Origin: Pseudomonas viridiflava
Lineage (GTDB): Bacteria; Pseudomonadota; Gammaproteobacteria; Pseudomonadales; Pseudomonadaceae
NCBI RefSeq assembly: GCF_003702045.1
Contig: NZ_RBTP01000042.1
Coordinates: 62,001 to 126,000 of the forward strand
Length of the DNA stretch: 64,000 nt
Direction: 5' to 3'
A program made the translations under genes and the position numbers. The notes under the pieces are model-generated. The model was not told the origin of the DNA. It did not search any database and saw only the letters and a program-made list of their open reading frames with translations. The stretch's first letter is position 1. The number at the start of each line of letters is the position of its first letter. Of this stretch, positions 28,956 through 38,201 are shown one piece after another.

Positions 28956-28974
28956 CCTTCTATATATAAGAAGG
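28956..28974. repeat. TA-rich palindrome 2
   Basis: CCTTCTATATATAAGAAGG is a 19-bp inverted repeat with arms CCTTCT / AGAAGG and a TA-rich centre, in the same orientation and 37 bp from palindrome 1. The two share the CTTCTATATATA core. Confidence 0.6.
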
Positions 28975-29220
28975 AGAAACGATTCGGCGGCAGATTGCGG
29001 TCGGGCGATACGGTAGCGGGATCGCGGCAGGAGGCAGGCAACCATCCGGCGCCCGGATTCAGCCGTACGGCCACTGACCGCTTGAGTTGTAGGGCGCAGC
29101 GGACGATTATCGCGTGCGATCCGCAACGGGCGATCCTACACTGCGCGTCCCTCTCAGGGCGGTGAGCATGCCGGGCCTGTGGATCCGCTACCCTTTCATC
29201 AAGTTCAGTAAGGTATGTGA

Positions 29221-29730
29221 ATGAGCGACAACCTGTTGTACCTGCGACGCGAAAAGCGCTTTCTGGTTTTGCTGGGGATTATCTGCCTGTCCCTGATCGG
29301 CGGCGCGCTGTACATGCAGATCGTACTAGGTGAGGCACCGTGCCCGCTGTGCATCCTGCAACGGTATGCGCTGTTGTTCATCGCAATCTTCGCCTTCATC
29401 GGCGCAGCCATGCCGGGTCGTCGCAGCGTGACGGCGTTCGAAGTCCTCGTGACCCTGAGTGCGTTGGGCGGTATTGCTGCTGCTGGTCGTCATGCCTGGG
29501 TCCTGGCCAACCCGGCCGTGAGCTGCGGCATCGACACGCTGCAGCCGATCGTCGACGGTCTGCCTCTGGCGGATCTGTTTCCCATCGGTTTTCAGGTCAG
29601 CGGCTTCTGCACAACGCCTTATCCGCCAATCCTCGGTCTGTCACTGGCACAGTGGGCGCTGGTGGCCTTCGTCCTCACCGCCGTTCTGGTGCCGGCGTGC
29701 ATCATCCGCAACCGGCGTAAACCTTACTGA
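29221..29730 (+). CDS. dsbB: Disulphide bond formation protein B
   Basis: Inner-membrane quinone-linked oxidase that reoxidises DsbA, 169 residues with four membrane helices (about 14-33, 45-62, 70-90, 140-162). The redox pairs are visible: Cys41/Cys44 (CPLC) in the first periplasmic loop and Cys102/Cys130 in the second. The start at 29221 has AAGG about 8 bp upstream. Single gene with a strong terminator. Pseudomonads may carry two dsbB copies, so this may not be the only one. Confidence 0.9.
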   Translation: MSDNLLYLRREKRFLVLLGIICLSLIGGALYMQIVLGEAPCPLCILQRYALLFIAIFAFIGAAMPGRRSVTAFEVLVTLSALGGIAAAGRHAWVLANPAVSCGIDTLQPIVDGLPLADLFPIGFQVSGFCTTPYPPILGLSLAQWALVAFVLTAVLVPACIIRNRRKPY

Positions 29731-29748
29731 ATACAAGGACTTTGCGTT

Positions 29749-29778
29749 GAAAAAGCCTCGTGAAATCGAGGCTTTTTC
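29749..29778 (+). terminator. Terminator after dsbB
   Basis: Perfect 12-bp stem GAAAAAGCCTCG / CGAGGCTTTTTC with a 6-nt loop, 19 bp after the dsbB stop. The A-run and T-run make it effective on both strands. Confidence 0.92.
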
Positions 29779-29880
29779 GTACAAGACGAGAAGCAATTGG
29801 TGGTGATTGTTGCGATATCTGAGATTAACTGTTACAAAATTAGGCATAGTCATTAAAAATTTACATATCTACAATCCCCG

Positions 29881-30078
29881 TCACTTGTCGTCCAGCTTCA
29901 CTTGACGATCAGCAATTTTGAGGCCTTGAGCGTCACCTGTGTACTCTGGCAGGCAGCGCAATGCTGGCCTCCCTGGGCGCATAATGGCCACGCTGAAGGC
30001 GTCTGCCCTGCACATCGGGCAGTTCCAGCAGCTCAAAATAAGAATCCATAGCTCAATCCGGATTTGTCGATACGTCAC
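29881..30078 (-). CDS. Possible small zinc-ribbon-like ORF
   Basis: Open minus-strand frame of up to 65 residues with CWNCPMCRADAF and a later cysteine, and a charged C-terminus (GLKIADRQVKLDDK). The second half has Pseudomonas-like codon use, but the start is unclear and no ribosome site is seen. It fills part of the 463-bp gap before cyoA. It may be a gene remnant or chance ORF. Confidence 0.3.
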   Translation of the reverse strand: MTYRQIRIELWILILSCWNCPMCRADAFSVAIMRPGRPALRCLPEYTGDAQGLKIADRQVKLDDK

Positions 30079-30193
30079 GTTGGCGTACTGGCAGGCCCTT
30101 GTTCAATTCAAAGAAATTGCCGGCACTGGCAGGGTGAAGTGTTGGCGGTCGAAACCCAACTGCACCGCGCAAGCTGCTTTTAGAGGTCGTGAA

Positions 30194-31135
30194 ATGAGTA
30201 AAAAAAGGTACCCCAGGTTTTTTGGCTTCTTGGCCCTTTTCTGTATGCTTTTGCTCAGTGGATGCGACGGCGTACCTCTGCTCGATCCAAAAGGGCAGGT
30301 GGGTATCGAGCAGCGTAACCTGATCGTCATCGCCACACTGCTGATGCTTATCGTCGTGATCCCGGTCATCCTGATGACCCTGATTTTCGCCTGGAAGTAT
30401 CGCGCCACGAACAAGGCTGCAAAGTACACGCCGGACTGGTCGCACTCCACCAAGATCGAAATCGCGGTCTGGGGCGTTCCCATGCTGCTGCTGGTGTTCC
30501 TGGGCTACTACACCTACGTCTCGACGCACGAGCTGGACCCTTACCGTCCGCTTGAGTCCGACGTGAAGCCGGTCACGATCCAGGCCATTTCCGTCGACTG
30601 GAAATGGATATTCGTCTACCCGGAATACAACATTGCGACGGTCAACAAGATCGTGTTCCCGGCCAACACGCCGATCAATTTCCAGGTCACCTCCGATAGC
30701 GTGATGAACTCGCTGTTCATCCCGGGTCTGGGTGGTCAGATCTACGCGATGGCGGGCATGCACACCAAGCTGCACCTGATTGCCAACGAAGTTCACGAAT
30801 TCAACGGTATCTCTGCCAACTACAGTGGCGCAGGGTTCACCGGCATGAAGTTCAAGGCCAACTCCGTGAGCCAGGCCGATTTCGACAACTGGGTCGCAGA
30901 AGTCAGGAATTCACCGAAGAAGCTGGGTCCGGCCGAGTATGCTGAACTTCTCAAGCCGAGCGAGCGCAACCCCGTGGAACTGTTCTCGACAGTTACTCCG
31001 AACCTGTTCCAGATCGTCATCGACAAGTATGAAGGCATGAACCCGGGCAAGAAGGTTGTTGCTGGTGAGAAAGAAACCGCCAGTATCGACGGTGCGGAAA
31101 AGAGCAAAAATTCAGCTGCTGGGGCAGAGGAGTAA
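30194..31135 (+). CDS. cyoA: Cytochrome bo3 ubiquinol oxidase subunit II
   Basis: Subunit II of the bo3-type terminal oxidase, 313 residues. It is a lipoprotein: lipobox LLLSGC with Cys24 as lipidation site. Two membrane helices (about 43-65 and 87-106) anchor a periplasmic cupredoxin-like domain that lacks the CuA ligands, as expected for a quinol oxidase. The start at 30194 (MSKKRYPRF) is preceded by GAGG; the long open frame upstream is not coding. First gene of cyoABCDE. Confidence 0.93.
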   Translation: MSKKRYPRFFGFLALFCMLLLSGCDGVPLLDPKGQVGIEQRNLIVIATLLMLIVVIPVILMTLIFAWKYRATNKAAKYTPDWSHSTKIEIAVWGVPMLLLVFLGYYTYVSTHELDPYRPLESDVKPVTIQAISVDWKWIFVYPEYNIATVNKIVFPANTPINFQVTSDSVMNSLFIPGLGGQIYAMAGMHTKLHLIANEVHEFNGISANYSGAGFTGMKFKANSVSQADFDNWVAEVRNSPKKLGPAEYAELLKPSERNPVELFSTVTPNLFQIVIDKYEGMNPGKKVVAGEKETASIDGAEKSKNSAAGAEE

Positions 31136-31138
31136 ACG

Positions 31139-33151
31139 ATGTTTGGCAAATTAAGTCTGGAAGCGGTGCCGTTCCACGAGCCGATAGTCATGGTGACACT
31201 TGCCATGATCGCGCTCGGCGGCCTCGCGGTAGTCGGATTGATCACTTATTTCCGCAAGTGGACCTACTTGTGGTCTGAATGGCTGACGTCTGTCGACCAC
31301 AAGAAAATCGGCGTGATGTACATCATCGTTGCGATGGTCATGCTGCTGCGCGGCTTTGCCGACGCAATCATGATGCGTACTCAGCTGGCTATGGCCCAGA
31401 ACGGTGCCGAAGGCTTCCTGCCACCGGAACACTATGACCAGATCTTCACCGCTCACGGTGTGATCATGATCATCTTCATGGCGATGCCGTTCTTCACCGG
31501 TCTGATGAACATCGTTCTGCCTCTGCAGATCGGCGCTCGCGACGTTGCCTTCCCTTTCCTGAACTCTCTGAGCTTCTGGCTGCTGGTTGCAGGCATGCTG
31601 CTGATCAACCTGTCTCTGGGTGTCGGTGAGTTCGCCAAGACCGGCTGGGTCGCGTATCCGCCTCTTTCCGGGTTGCAATACAGCCCTGGCGTGGGGGTTG
31701 ACTACTACATCTGGGCGCTGCAGTTATCCGGCTTAGGTACGACGCTGACGGGGGTCAACTTCCTCGTGACCGTGCTGAAAATGCGTACGCCTGGCATGAA
31801 ACTGCTGGACATGCCGATCTTCACTTGGACCTGCACCTGGGCCAACATCCTGATCGTGGCTTCGTTCCCGATCCTGACGGCGACCCTTGCGTTCCTGACG
31901 CTTGACCGCTACCTGGACTTCCACATCTTCACGAACGAAATGGGCGGTAACCCCATGATGTACGTGAACCTGTTCTGGGCGTGGGGTCACCCTGAGGTGT
32001 ACATCCTGATTCTGCCGGCATTCGGCGTGTTCTCGGAAGTCATCTCCACGTTCTCCGGCAAGCGTCTGTTCGGCCACAAGTCGATGATCTTCGCCTCCGG
32101 TGCGATCTGCGTACTGGGCTTCATGGTCTGGCTGCACCACTTCTTCACGATGGGTGCGGGGGCCAACGTCAACGCCTTCTTCGGGCTGGCGACGATGCTC
32201 ATTGCGATCCCGACGGGTGTGAAGCTATTCAACTGGCTGTTCACCATGTATCAGGGCCGTCTGCGCTTCACTGCACCGGTACTCTGGACTCTGGGCTTCA
32301 TGGTCACCTTCTCGATCGGCGGCATGACCGGCGTTCTGTTGGCCATCCCGGGTGCTGACTTCGTGCTGCACAACAGCCTGTTCGTGATCGCTCACTTCCA
32401 CAACGTCATCATCGGCGGTGCAGTGTTCGGTTACATCGCCGGCTTCGCGTTCTGGTTCCCTAAAGCGTTCGGTTTCACCCTGAACGAGAAGTGGGGCAAG
32501 GCTGCGTTCTGGTTCTGGATTGTCGGCTTCTTTGTCGCATTCATGCCGCTGTACGCGCTGGGCTTCCTGGGTATGACCCGTCGTCTGAATGCGACCGACA
32601 TGCCAGAGTGGAACATCTACCTGGACGTCGCGCTGTTCGGCGCCGTACTGATCGCATGCGGTATCGCGTCGCAGCTGATCCAGTTGTTCGTCAGTATCCG
32701 TGATCGTGCCAAGAACCCTGACGTGACCGGCGACCCGTGGAATGGCCACACGCTGGAATGGTCGACGTCTTCGCCGCCACCGTTCTACAACTTTGCCGAG
32801 CTGCCAAAGGCAAACGACATCGATGCGTTCACCGATGCCAAGCGTGCAGGCACTGCCTACAACGTTCCGGCCAAGTACTCGGCGATCCACATGCCTAACA
32901 ACACGCCGACCGGCTTGTACATGGGCATGCTGCTGACCGTATTCGGTTTCGCATTCATCTGGCACATCTGGTGGCTGGTGGGCGCAAGCCTGGTTGCAAC
33001 CATCGCTGTCTTCGTCGCTCACGCTGCACGTGACGACCAGGGCTACATGGTGCCGGCCGAAGAAGTAGCGCGTATTGAAGGTGAGCATCACAAGGTCCTG
33101 GCGGCCAACGGTGCATACACTCCTGTCAAGTCCTCGCTGGAACAGGTTTAA
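31139..33151 (+). CDS. cyoB: Cytochrome bo3 ubiquinol oxidase subunit I
   Basis: Catalytic proton-pumping subunit, 670 residues, about 15 membrane helices. Metal-ligand motifs are intact: low-spin haem histidine in [14 protein letters not shown], CuB ligand and cross-linked tyrosine in [12 protein letters not shown], CuB histidines in LHHFF, and haem histidines in [11 protein letters not shown]. Three bp after cyoA. It reduces oxygen to water using ubiquinol. Confidence 0.96.
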   Translation: MFGKLSLEAVPFHEPIVMVTLAMIALGGLAVVGLITYFRKWTYLWSEWLTSVDHKKIGVMYIIVAMVMLLRGFADAIMMRTQLAMAQNGAEGFLPPEHYDQIFTAHGVIMIIFMAMPFFTGLMNIVLPLQIGARDVAFPFLNSLSFWLLVAGMLLINLSLGVGEFAKTGWVAYPPLSGLQYSPGVGVDYYIWALQLSGLGTTLTGVNFLVTVLKMRTPGMKLLDMPIFTWTCTWANILIVASFPILTATLAFLTLDRYLDFHIFTNEMGGNPMMYVNLFWAWGHPEVYILILPAFGVFSEVISTFSGKRLFGHKSMIFASGAICVLGFMVWLHHFFTMGAGANVNAFFGLATMLIAIPTGVKLFNWLFTMYQGRLRFTAPVLWTLGFMVTFSIGGMTGVLLAIPGADFVLHNSLFVIAHFHNVIIGGAVFGYIAGFAFWFPKAFGFTLNEKWGKAAFWFWIVGFFVAFMPLYALGFLGMTRRLNATDMPEWNIYLDVALFGAVLIACGIASQLIQLFVSIRDRAKNPDVTGDPWNGHTLEWSTSSPPPFYNFAELPKANDIDAFTDAKRAGTAYNVPAKYSAIHMPNNTPTGLYMGMLLTVFGFAFIWHIWWLVGASLVATIAVFVAHAARDDQGYMVPAEEVARIEGEHHKVLAANGAYTPVKSSLEQV

Positions 33152-33153
33152 AC

Positions 33154-33783
33154 ATGTCGAATATTGCTATCAACCCTGGAGCCCACGATCACGGTCACGA
33201 CGATCATGGGCATGACGATCACCACGACAGCGGTGGCATGACGGTTTACGGCTTCTGGCTGTACCTGATGACCGACTGCGTGTTGTTCGCCTCGTTCTTC
33301 GCGGTCTATGCCGTGATGGTCAACAGTGTCGCGGGCGGCCCGTCGGGCCAGGACATTTTCCTGCTGCCATTCGTGGCTGTGGAAACCGCGTTCCTGTTGG
33401 TCAGTAGTATCACTTACGGCTTCGCCATGCTGGCTCTGTACAAGGGCAAGAAAAGCCAGGTACTGGGCTGGCTGGCGCTGACCTTTCTGTGTGGTGCTGC
33501 GTTCATCGGCATGGAAATCTATGAGTTCCATCACCTGATCCACGAAGGTTACGGTCCTAGCCGCAGCGGTTTCCTGTCAGCGTTCTTCGCGCTGGTCGGC
33601 CTGCACGGCGTTCACGTAACCAGCGGTCTGATCTGGATGACGATCATGATGATTCAGGTCCAGAGAAAGGGCCTGACCAACACCAACAAGACGCGCCTGA
33701 GCTGCCTGAGCCTGTTCTGGCACTTCCTGGACGTGGTCTGGATCGGCGTGTTCACTGTTGTCTACCTGATGGGGGCTTTGTAA
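33154..33783 (+). CDS. cyoC: Cytochrome bo3 ubiquinol oxidase subunit III
   Basis: Five-helix subunit III, 209 residues. A His/Asp-rich N-terminus ([15 protein letters not shown]) precedes the membrane part; such a tail may bind metal ions. FHHLIHEG and [14 protein letters not shown] are family-conserved. It overlaps cyoD by one base (TAATG). Confidence 0.93.
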   Translation: MSNIAINPGAHDHGHDDHGHDDHHDSGGMTVYGFWLYLMTDCVLFASFFAVYAVMVNSVAGGPSGQDIFLLPFVAVETAFLLVSSITYGFAMLALYKGKKSQVLGWLALTFLCGAAFIGMEIYEFHHLIHEGYGPSRSGFLSAFFALVGLHGVHVTSGLIWMTIMMIQVQRKGLTNTNKTRLSCLSLFWHFLDVVWIGVFTVVYLMGAL

Positions 33784-34115
33784 TGTCGAATTCACATCAT
33801 CCGGCTGAAGACAATAGCCACGGCTCCGTGAAGTCGTACATCATTGGCTTCGTGCTCTCGATCATCCTGACGGCCATCCCGTTCGCTCTGGTGATGTCTC
33901 CTTCGCTGCCGAAGGACATGACCATCGCGATCATCCTGGCGTTTGCGATCATTCAGATCCTGGTGCACCTGCATTACTTCCTGCACCTGGACTTCACCAG
34001 TGTGCAACGCAACAACGTGATGGCCTTCGCCTTTACCACGATGGTTATCGTTCTGCTGGTTGGCCTGTCGTTGTGGATCATCTTCAGCATCCACCGCGAA
34101 ATGATGGCGCATTGA
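33783..34115 (+). CDS. cyoD: Cytochrome bo3 ubiquinol oxidase subunit IV
   Basis: Small 110-residue subunit with three membrane helices (about 15-37, 43-64, 77-100) that assists assembly of the CuB site. [12 protein letters not shown] is the family signature. Its start overlaps the cyoC stop. Confidence 0.92.
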   Translation: MSNSHHPAEDNSHGSVKSYIIGFVLSIILTAIPFALVMSPSLPKDMTIAIILAFAIIQILVHLHYFLHLDFTSVQRNNVMAFAFTTMVIVLLVGLSLWIIFSIHREMMAH

Positions 34116-34125
34116 GGAATACCAG

Positions 34126-35013
34126 ATGTCACTGAAGCACTTTATCCAAATCACCAAGCCGGGGATCATTTTCGGTAACGTGCTTTCGGTGGCAGGTGGC
34201 TTTTTTCTGGCTTCCAAGGGAAATATCGACTTCAGCGTGTTCCTGGCTGCGGTCATTGGTACTTCTCTGGTCGTTGCATCCGGTTGCGTGTTCAACAACT
34301 GCATTGATCGCGACATCGATCAGCGCATGGAACGGACCCGTAACCGGGTCCTGGTGCAGGGCCTGGTTTCGTTGAAACTGGCGCTGCTCTACGCCACCGT
34401 ACTCGGTATCGCAGGCGTCAGCCTGCTGTATACCAAGGCCAATCCGCTGGCTGCATTGTTCGCGGTGATCGGCTTTGTGATTTACGTCGGCTTCTACAGC
34501 CTGTACCTGAAGCGCAAATCCGTTCACGGCACACTGGTTGGCAGTCTTTCCGGAGCAATGCCTCCGGTCATCGGCTACTGCGCAGTGAGCAACAGCTTCG
34601 ACTTCGCGGCATTGACGCTACTGGTGATGTTCAGCCTGTGGCAAATGCCGCATTCGTATGCAATCGCGATTTTCCGTTTCAATGACTATCGTGCGGCGAA
34701 GATTCCGGTTCTGCCGGTCAAGCGCGGCATACTGGTCACCAAGCGTCACATTCTGCTCTACATCCTGGCGTTCCTTGTGGCCACCCTGATGTTGACCGTT
34801 GGCGGCTACGCCGGCCTTAACTACCTCGCTGTTGCGGCGGGCATGGGCATGTACTGGCTGTACATGGCCTGGAAAGGCTACAAGGCTGTCGACGACACTG
34901 TCTGGGCTCGCAAGCTGTTCGTGTTTTCCATCATCACCATCACCGCACTGAGCGTGATGATGTCGGTGGACTTTCAGGTCACCAAAGAGCTGCTGGTCAC
35001 TTATGCGTTTTGA
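34126..35013 (+). CDS. cyoE: Protohaem IX farnesyltransferase (haem O synthase)
   Basis: Makes haem O for the oxidase by farnesylating protohaem IX. The 295-residue prenyltransferase has the substrate-binding [18 protein letters not shown] motif, a YSLYLKRKS loop and eight or so membrane helices. It lies 10 bp after cyoD and ends the operon. Confidence 0.94.
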   Translation: MSLKHFIQITKPGIIFGNVLSVAGGFFLASKGNIDFSVFLAAVIGTSLVVASGCVFNNCIDRDIDQRMERTRNRVLVQGLVSLKLALLYATVLGIAGVSLLYTKANPLAALFAVIGFVIYVGFYSLYLKRKSVHGTLVGSLSGAMPPVIGYCAVSNSFDFAALTLLVMFSLWQMPHSYAIAIFRFNDYRAAKIPVLPVKRGILVTKRHILLYILAFLVATLMLTVGGYAGLNYLAVAAGMGMYWLYMAWKGYKAVDDTVWARKLFVFSIITITALSVMMSVDFQVTKELLVTYAF

Positions 35014-35031
35014 CCGGTAGTCGGATTGAAG

Positions 35032-35064
35032 AAAAACCCCATTCCACGGAATGGGGTTTTTTTT
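35032..35064 (+). terminator. Terminator after cyoE
   Basis: Stem AAAAACCCCATTC / GAATGGGGTTTTT with a 4-nt loop, followed by further T. It lies 19 bp after the cyoE stop and ends cyoABCDE. The rest of the gap to 35288 holds nothing recognised. Confidence 0.92.
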
Positions 35065-35288
35065 CGCCTGCATAGCGCGCATCAGGCCGCGGTGATGGTC
35101 GCTGAAGCATAGGCTTGAAGCATCACGACGCCTTTGAAGCGTTTCAAAAGCATCCGGTGAAACCCCAAATGAACAATTGCGCGGGGTCAGGTCATGGAAA
35201 ACGGCGATCACTTGTCGCATCATGTGCATCTCATGTCTAATTTGTTACGCAGCACCCTGAATTCATAGCCCAAGGCTAAACAACAACT

Positions 35289-36188
35289 ATGGCTGTTACC
35301 CCTGCAACCTCCTCGAACGTTAGCGACATAGCGTCTAAACCGCTGGTCTCGATCATCGCGCCCTGTTACAACGCCGAGCAATTCCTTGAAGCCGCTATCG
35401 AGAGCATTTTTGCTCAGGATTACGAGAACTTCGAAGTCATCATTGTCGATGACGGCTCGACCGACAACAGCATCGCAATGCTGGAGGCATTGCAGAGCCA
35501 GTACACCTTCCAGCTTTATACCCAGGCCAATCAAGGGGTAAGTGCGGCGCTCAATCACGGCCTTAAATACGCCAAGGGTGTCTACGTGTCTACGCCTGAC
35601 CTGGATGACATCATGTTGCCGTCATCAGTCAGCGTCCGGGCACGTTATCTTGATCAGCATCCGATAGTAGGCTGCGTTGGTGCCCTCATCAGTTACATGG
35701 ATCGCGACGGCAACGAGACCAAGCGCCAGTCCCGAAATTACATCGAGCGACTGAAGTTCGATGACGTACTGCGCGGCGCTGTAGTCGTTGGGGCACCGGT
35801 TGCGCTTTATCGTAGGGAGGCCATTCGCGATGCGAACGGCTATGACCCCGAGATCAGGGTTCAGGATTTCCAGATGACCCTGAGGATTGCCTTCCAGGGG
35901 TACGAAATTCACGTTATTCCTGAAGTGGTCACCCGTTATCGCCGACATCCGAACAACCTGTCGCGAAAGTACAAAGTGTTGCTTGAGGCAGACCTCAAGA
36001 CCATCGAGCCTTATCGGGACCACCGCGACTACCAAAGAGGGCGCACGTGTATCGTCAACAAGGCGCTCAAGTACGCAGCGGTTGCAGACAAGCGTTATGC
36101 CTGGAAATTGCTTTGCTCGATACCGCTGCGGTATGTAAACGGGACGACGTTGCGCCGGTGCAAGCGTTTGCTGCTGAGCTATCACTAG
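35289..36188 (+). CDS. Family 2 glycosyltransferase
   Basis: GT-A fold transferase of 299 residues using a nucleotide-sugar donor. The N-terminal VSIIAPCYNAEQFLEAAIESIFAQ, the aspartates of IIVDDGSTDNS, and the DXD-like TPDLDD region are visible. There are no membrane segments. The next gene encodes a hexapeptide acyltransferase 44 bp later, suggesting joint modification of a surface glycan; substrate unknown. Confidence 0.88.
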   Translation: MAVTPATSSNVSDIASKPLVSIIAPCYNAEQFLEAAIESIFAQDYENFEVIIVDDGSTDNSIAMLEALQSQYTFQLYTQANQGVSAALNHGLKYAKGVYVSTPDLDDIMLPSSVSVRARYLDQHPIVGCVGALISYMDRDGNETKRQSRNYIERLKFDDVLRGAVVVGAPVALYRREAIRDANGYDPEIRVQDFQMTLRIAFQGYEIHVIPEVVTRYRRHPNNLSRKYKVLLEADLKTIEPYRDHRDYQRGRTCIVNKALKYAAVADKRYAWKLLCSIPLRYVNGTTLRRCKRLLLSYH

Positions 36189-36232
36189 CCCGTCCCGGTG
36201 TTCTTTACGCAACCAACTGATCCAGAGTGTCC

Positions 36233-36862
36233 ATGAAACTCCTCGAAAGACTTAAAGCCAGAAAGGTACGCAAGCAGCTTCGCAAGCTGGACAAACTGGA
36301 AAGAGCCGCCGAAAAGATCCGGCTGCGTTATCCGCGTTATGAAGTAGGTGTGGGCACGTATGGCATTCCGGACGTCATCGAGTTTGGTGACGACACCATT
36401 CTGCGAGTGGGTTCCTATACGTCCATTGCCGAAGGCGTGAGGATTCTTTTGGGCGGGGAACACCGAACCGACTGGATCACCACGTATCCGTTTCCGGCGA
36501 TGGTTGATCAGGTCCGTGACATCAAGGATTACGCGCCGAGCAAAGGCGATGTCACCATCGGCAGCGACTGCTGGATCTGCGCCGACGCCGTTATCCTTTC
36601 CGGGGTGACAATCGGTCATGGTGCCATTGTCGGGGCGGGTGCAATGGTCGTACGCGATGTGGCACCCTTTTCAGTCGTGGGGGGCAACCCGTGCAAGTTC
36701 ATTCGTTGGCGCTTCGAAGAGGACGTTCGTGAACGGCTGCTTCAGGCTGCGTGGTGGGACTGGCCGATGGAAGAAGTGAAAACGGTTGCGCGTACACTGT
36801 GCAGCTCCGACATGGAGGCTTTCCTGACTTACATCCGCAAACGCCAGACGCTGGCAGACTGA
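36233..36862 (+). CDS. Hexapeptide-repeat acyltransferase (CatB-like)
   Basis: Trimeric left-handed beta-helix acetyltransferase of 209 residues. The xenobiotic/antibiotic acetyltransferase pattern VTIGSDCWICADAVILSGVTIGHGAIVGAGAMVVRDV and the VVGGNPCKFIRWRF end are clear. The N-terminal 35 residues form a basic, coiled-coil-like helix absent from CatB. ATG 36233 chosen; a GTG two codons upstream is equally open. Probably cotranscribed with the glycosyltransferase gene. Confidence 0.85.
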   Translation: MKLLERLKARKVRKQLRKLDKLERAAEKIRLRYPRYEVGVGTYGIPDVIEFGDDTILRVGSYTSIAEGVRILLGGEHRTDWITTYPFPAMVDQVRDIKDYAPSKGDVTIGSDCWICADAVILSGVTIGHGAIVGAGAMVVRDVAPFSVVGGNPCKFIRWRFEEDVRERLLQAAWWDWPMEEVKTVARTLCSSDMEAFLTYIRKRQTLAD

Positions 36863-37017
36863 TCATTTGCAGTCGCTGTAGTACGCTGCGCCCGTTGCAC
36901 GGATGCAAAAACGCCAGATTGGTTTGTATTTATTTCAAGCCTCAGGTTTCAAACGATCTGGCAGAATATGACATTGGCCTGACTCGTCCAGGCAGTCGCT
37001 AAATGATAGAGGGCGTT

Positions 37018-38037
37018 ATGAGTCAAGAAAGCATCAATTGGGACACTCTGGGTTTCGACTACATCAAGACCGACAAACGCTACCTCTCTCACTGGCGTGA
37101 TGGCGCTTGGGACGCAGGTTCGCTGACTGAAGACAACACGCTGCATATCAGTGAAGGTTCCACTGCGCTTCATTATGGCCAGCAGTGTTTCGAGGGTTTG
37201 AAGGCTTACCGTTGCAAGGATGGCTCGATCAACCTGTTCCGTCCCGATCAGAACGCCCAGCGCATGCAGCGCAGCTGTTCTCGTCTGTTGATGCCCCATG
37301 TACCGACCGACGTGTTCATTGAGGCCTGCAAGCAGGTCGTCAAGGCCAACGAGCGTTTCATTCCGCCTTACGGCTCCGGTGGCGCGCTTTACCTGCGTCC
37401 CTTCGTCATCGGCGTGGGTGACAACATTGGCGTTCGTACCGCTCCCGAATTCATTTTTTCGATCTTTTGCATTCCGGTGGGCGCTTATTTCAAAGGTGGC
37501 TTGAAGCCTAATAATTTCGTGATCTCAGGCTATGACCGCGCCGCGCCCAACGGCACCGGTGCCGCCAAGGTCGGTGGCAATTATGCGGCCAGCCTGATGC
37601 CAGGTTCCGAAGCCAAGAAGCACAGCTTTGCGGACTGTATCTACCTGGATCCGCAGACTCATTCCAAGATCGAAGAAGTGGGCTCGGCCAACTTCTTTGC
37701 GATCACCAATGACGATGTGTTCCTGACCCCCAAATCGCCTTCGGTGTTGCCGGGTATTACCCGCCTGTCGCTGATTGAGCTGGCCAAATCCCGCTTGGGC
37801 CTGACGGTCGAAGAGGGCGATGTGTTTATCGACAGGATCGGTGAGTTCAAAGAGGCCGGCGCGTGCGGCACCGCTGCGGTAATTACTCCGATTGGCGGAA
37901 TTTCCTACAAGGACAAGCTGCACGTGTTTTACAGCGAAACCGAGGTTGGTCCGGTCACCCAGCGTCTGTACAAAGAGCTGACGGGTGTGCAGTCCGGTGA
38001 TATCGAGCCGCCAGCGGGCTGGATTGTCAAGGTCTGA
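37018..38037 (+). CDS. ilvE: Branched-chain amino acid aminotransferase
   Basis: Transfers the amino group between glutamate and the keto acids of Leu, Ile and Val; PLP-dependent, class IV. The 339-residue length fits the long bacterial BCAT form. The PLP lysine lies in GAAKVGGNYAAS, with SIFCIPVGAYFKGG and the C-terminal GTAAVITPIG phosphate loop. Start at 37018 (MSQESINW) with GAGGG 6 bp upstream; ATG at 37003 is weaker. Confidence 0.93.
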   Translation: MSQESINWDTLGFDYIKTDKRYLSHWRDGAWDAGSLTEDNTLHISEGSTALHYGQQCFEGLKAYRCKDGSINLFRPDQNAQRMQRSCSRLLMPHVPTDVFIEACKQVVKANERFIPPYGSGGALYLRPFVIGVGDNIGVRTAPEFIFSIFCIPVGAYFKGGLKPNNFVISGYDRAAPNGTGAAKVGGNYAASLMPGSEAKKHSFADCIYLDPQTHSKIEEVGSANFFAITNDDVFLTPKSPSVLPGITRLSLIELAKSRLGLTVEEGDVFIDRIGEFKEAGACGTAAVITPIGGISYKDKLHVFYSETEVGPVTQRLYKELTGVQSGDIEPPAGWIVKV

Positions 38038-38049
38038 TCCAGGTTCTGG

Positions 38050-38165
38050 TCTTGATCGTGCCCATCGCTCCGCGTGGGCATGCATCCCGTGACGCTCTGC
38101 GTCATATTCCAGAGCGGACGCGGAGCGTCCTGGGCGACGTTGCCACGCAGGAGCATGGGAACGAT
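38050..38165. repeat. Composite REP/BIME-like repeat, copy 3 (inverted)
   Basis: Successive hairpin blocks GTGCCCATCGCTCCGCGTGGGCA, TGACGC-TCT-GCGTCA, GGACGC-GGA-GCGTCC and a degenerate GCCACGCAGGAGC. This is the reverse complement order of the element at 5361-5480 and shares blocks with 9632-9710. It lies between the convergent ends of ilvE and the next gene. Confidence 0.75.
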
Positions 38166-38201
38166 CATCACCGTGATGACGATGAACGCGGTTTGGAGCG
38201 G

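Noticed and set aside
29902..29915. TTGACGATCAGCAA as an ANR box for cyo
   Set aside because: One half-site differs from TTGAT-N4-ATCAA and it lies about 280 bp before cyoA; too weak to list.
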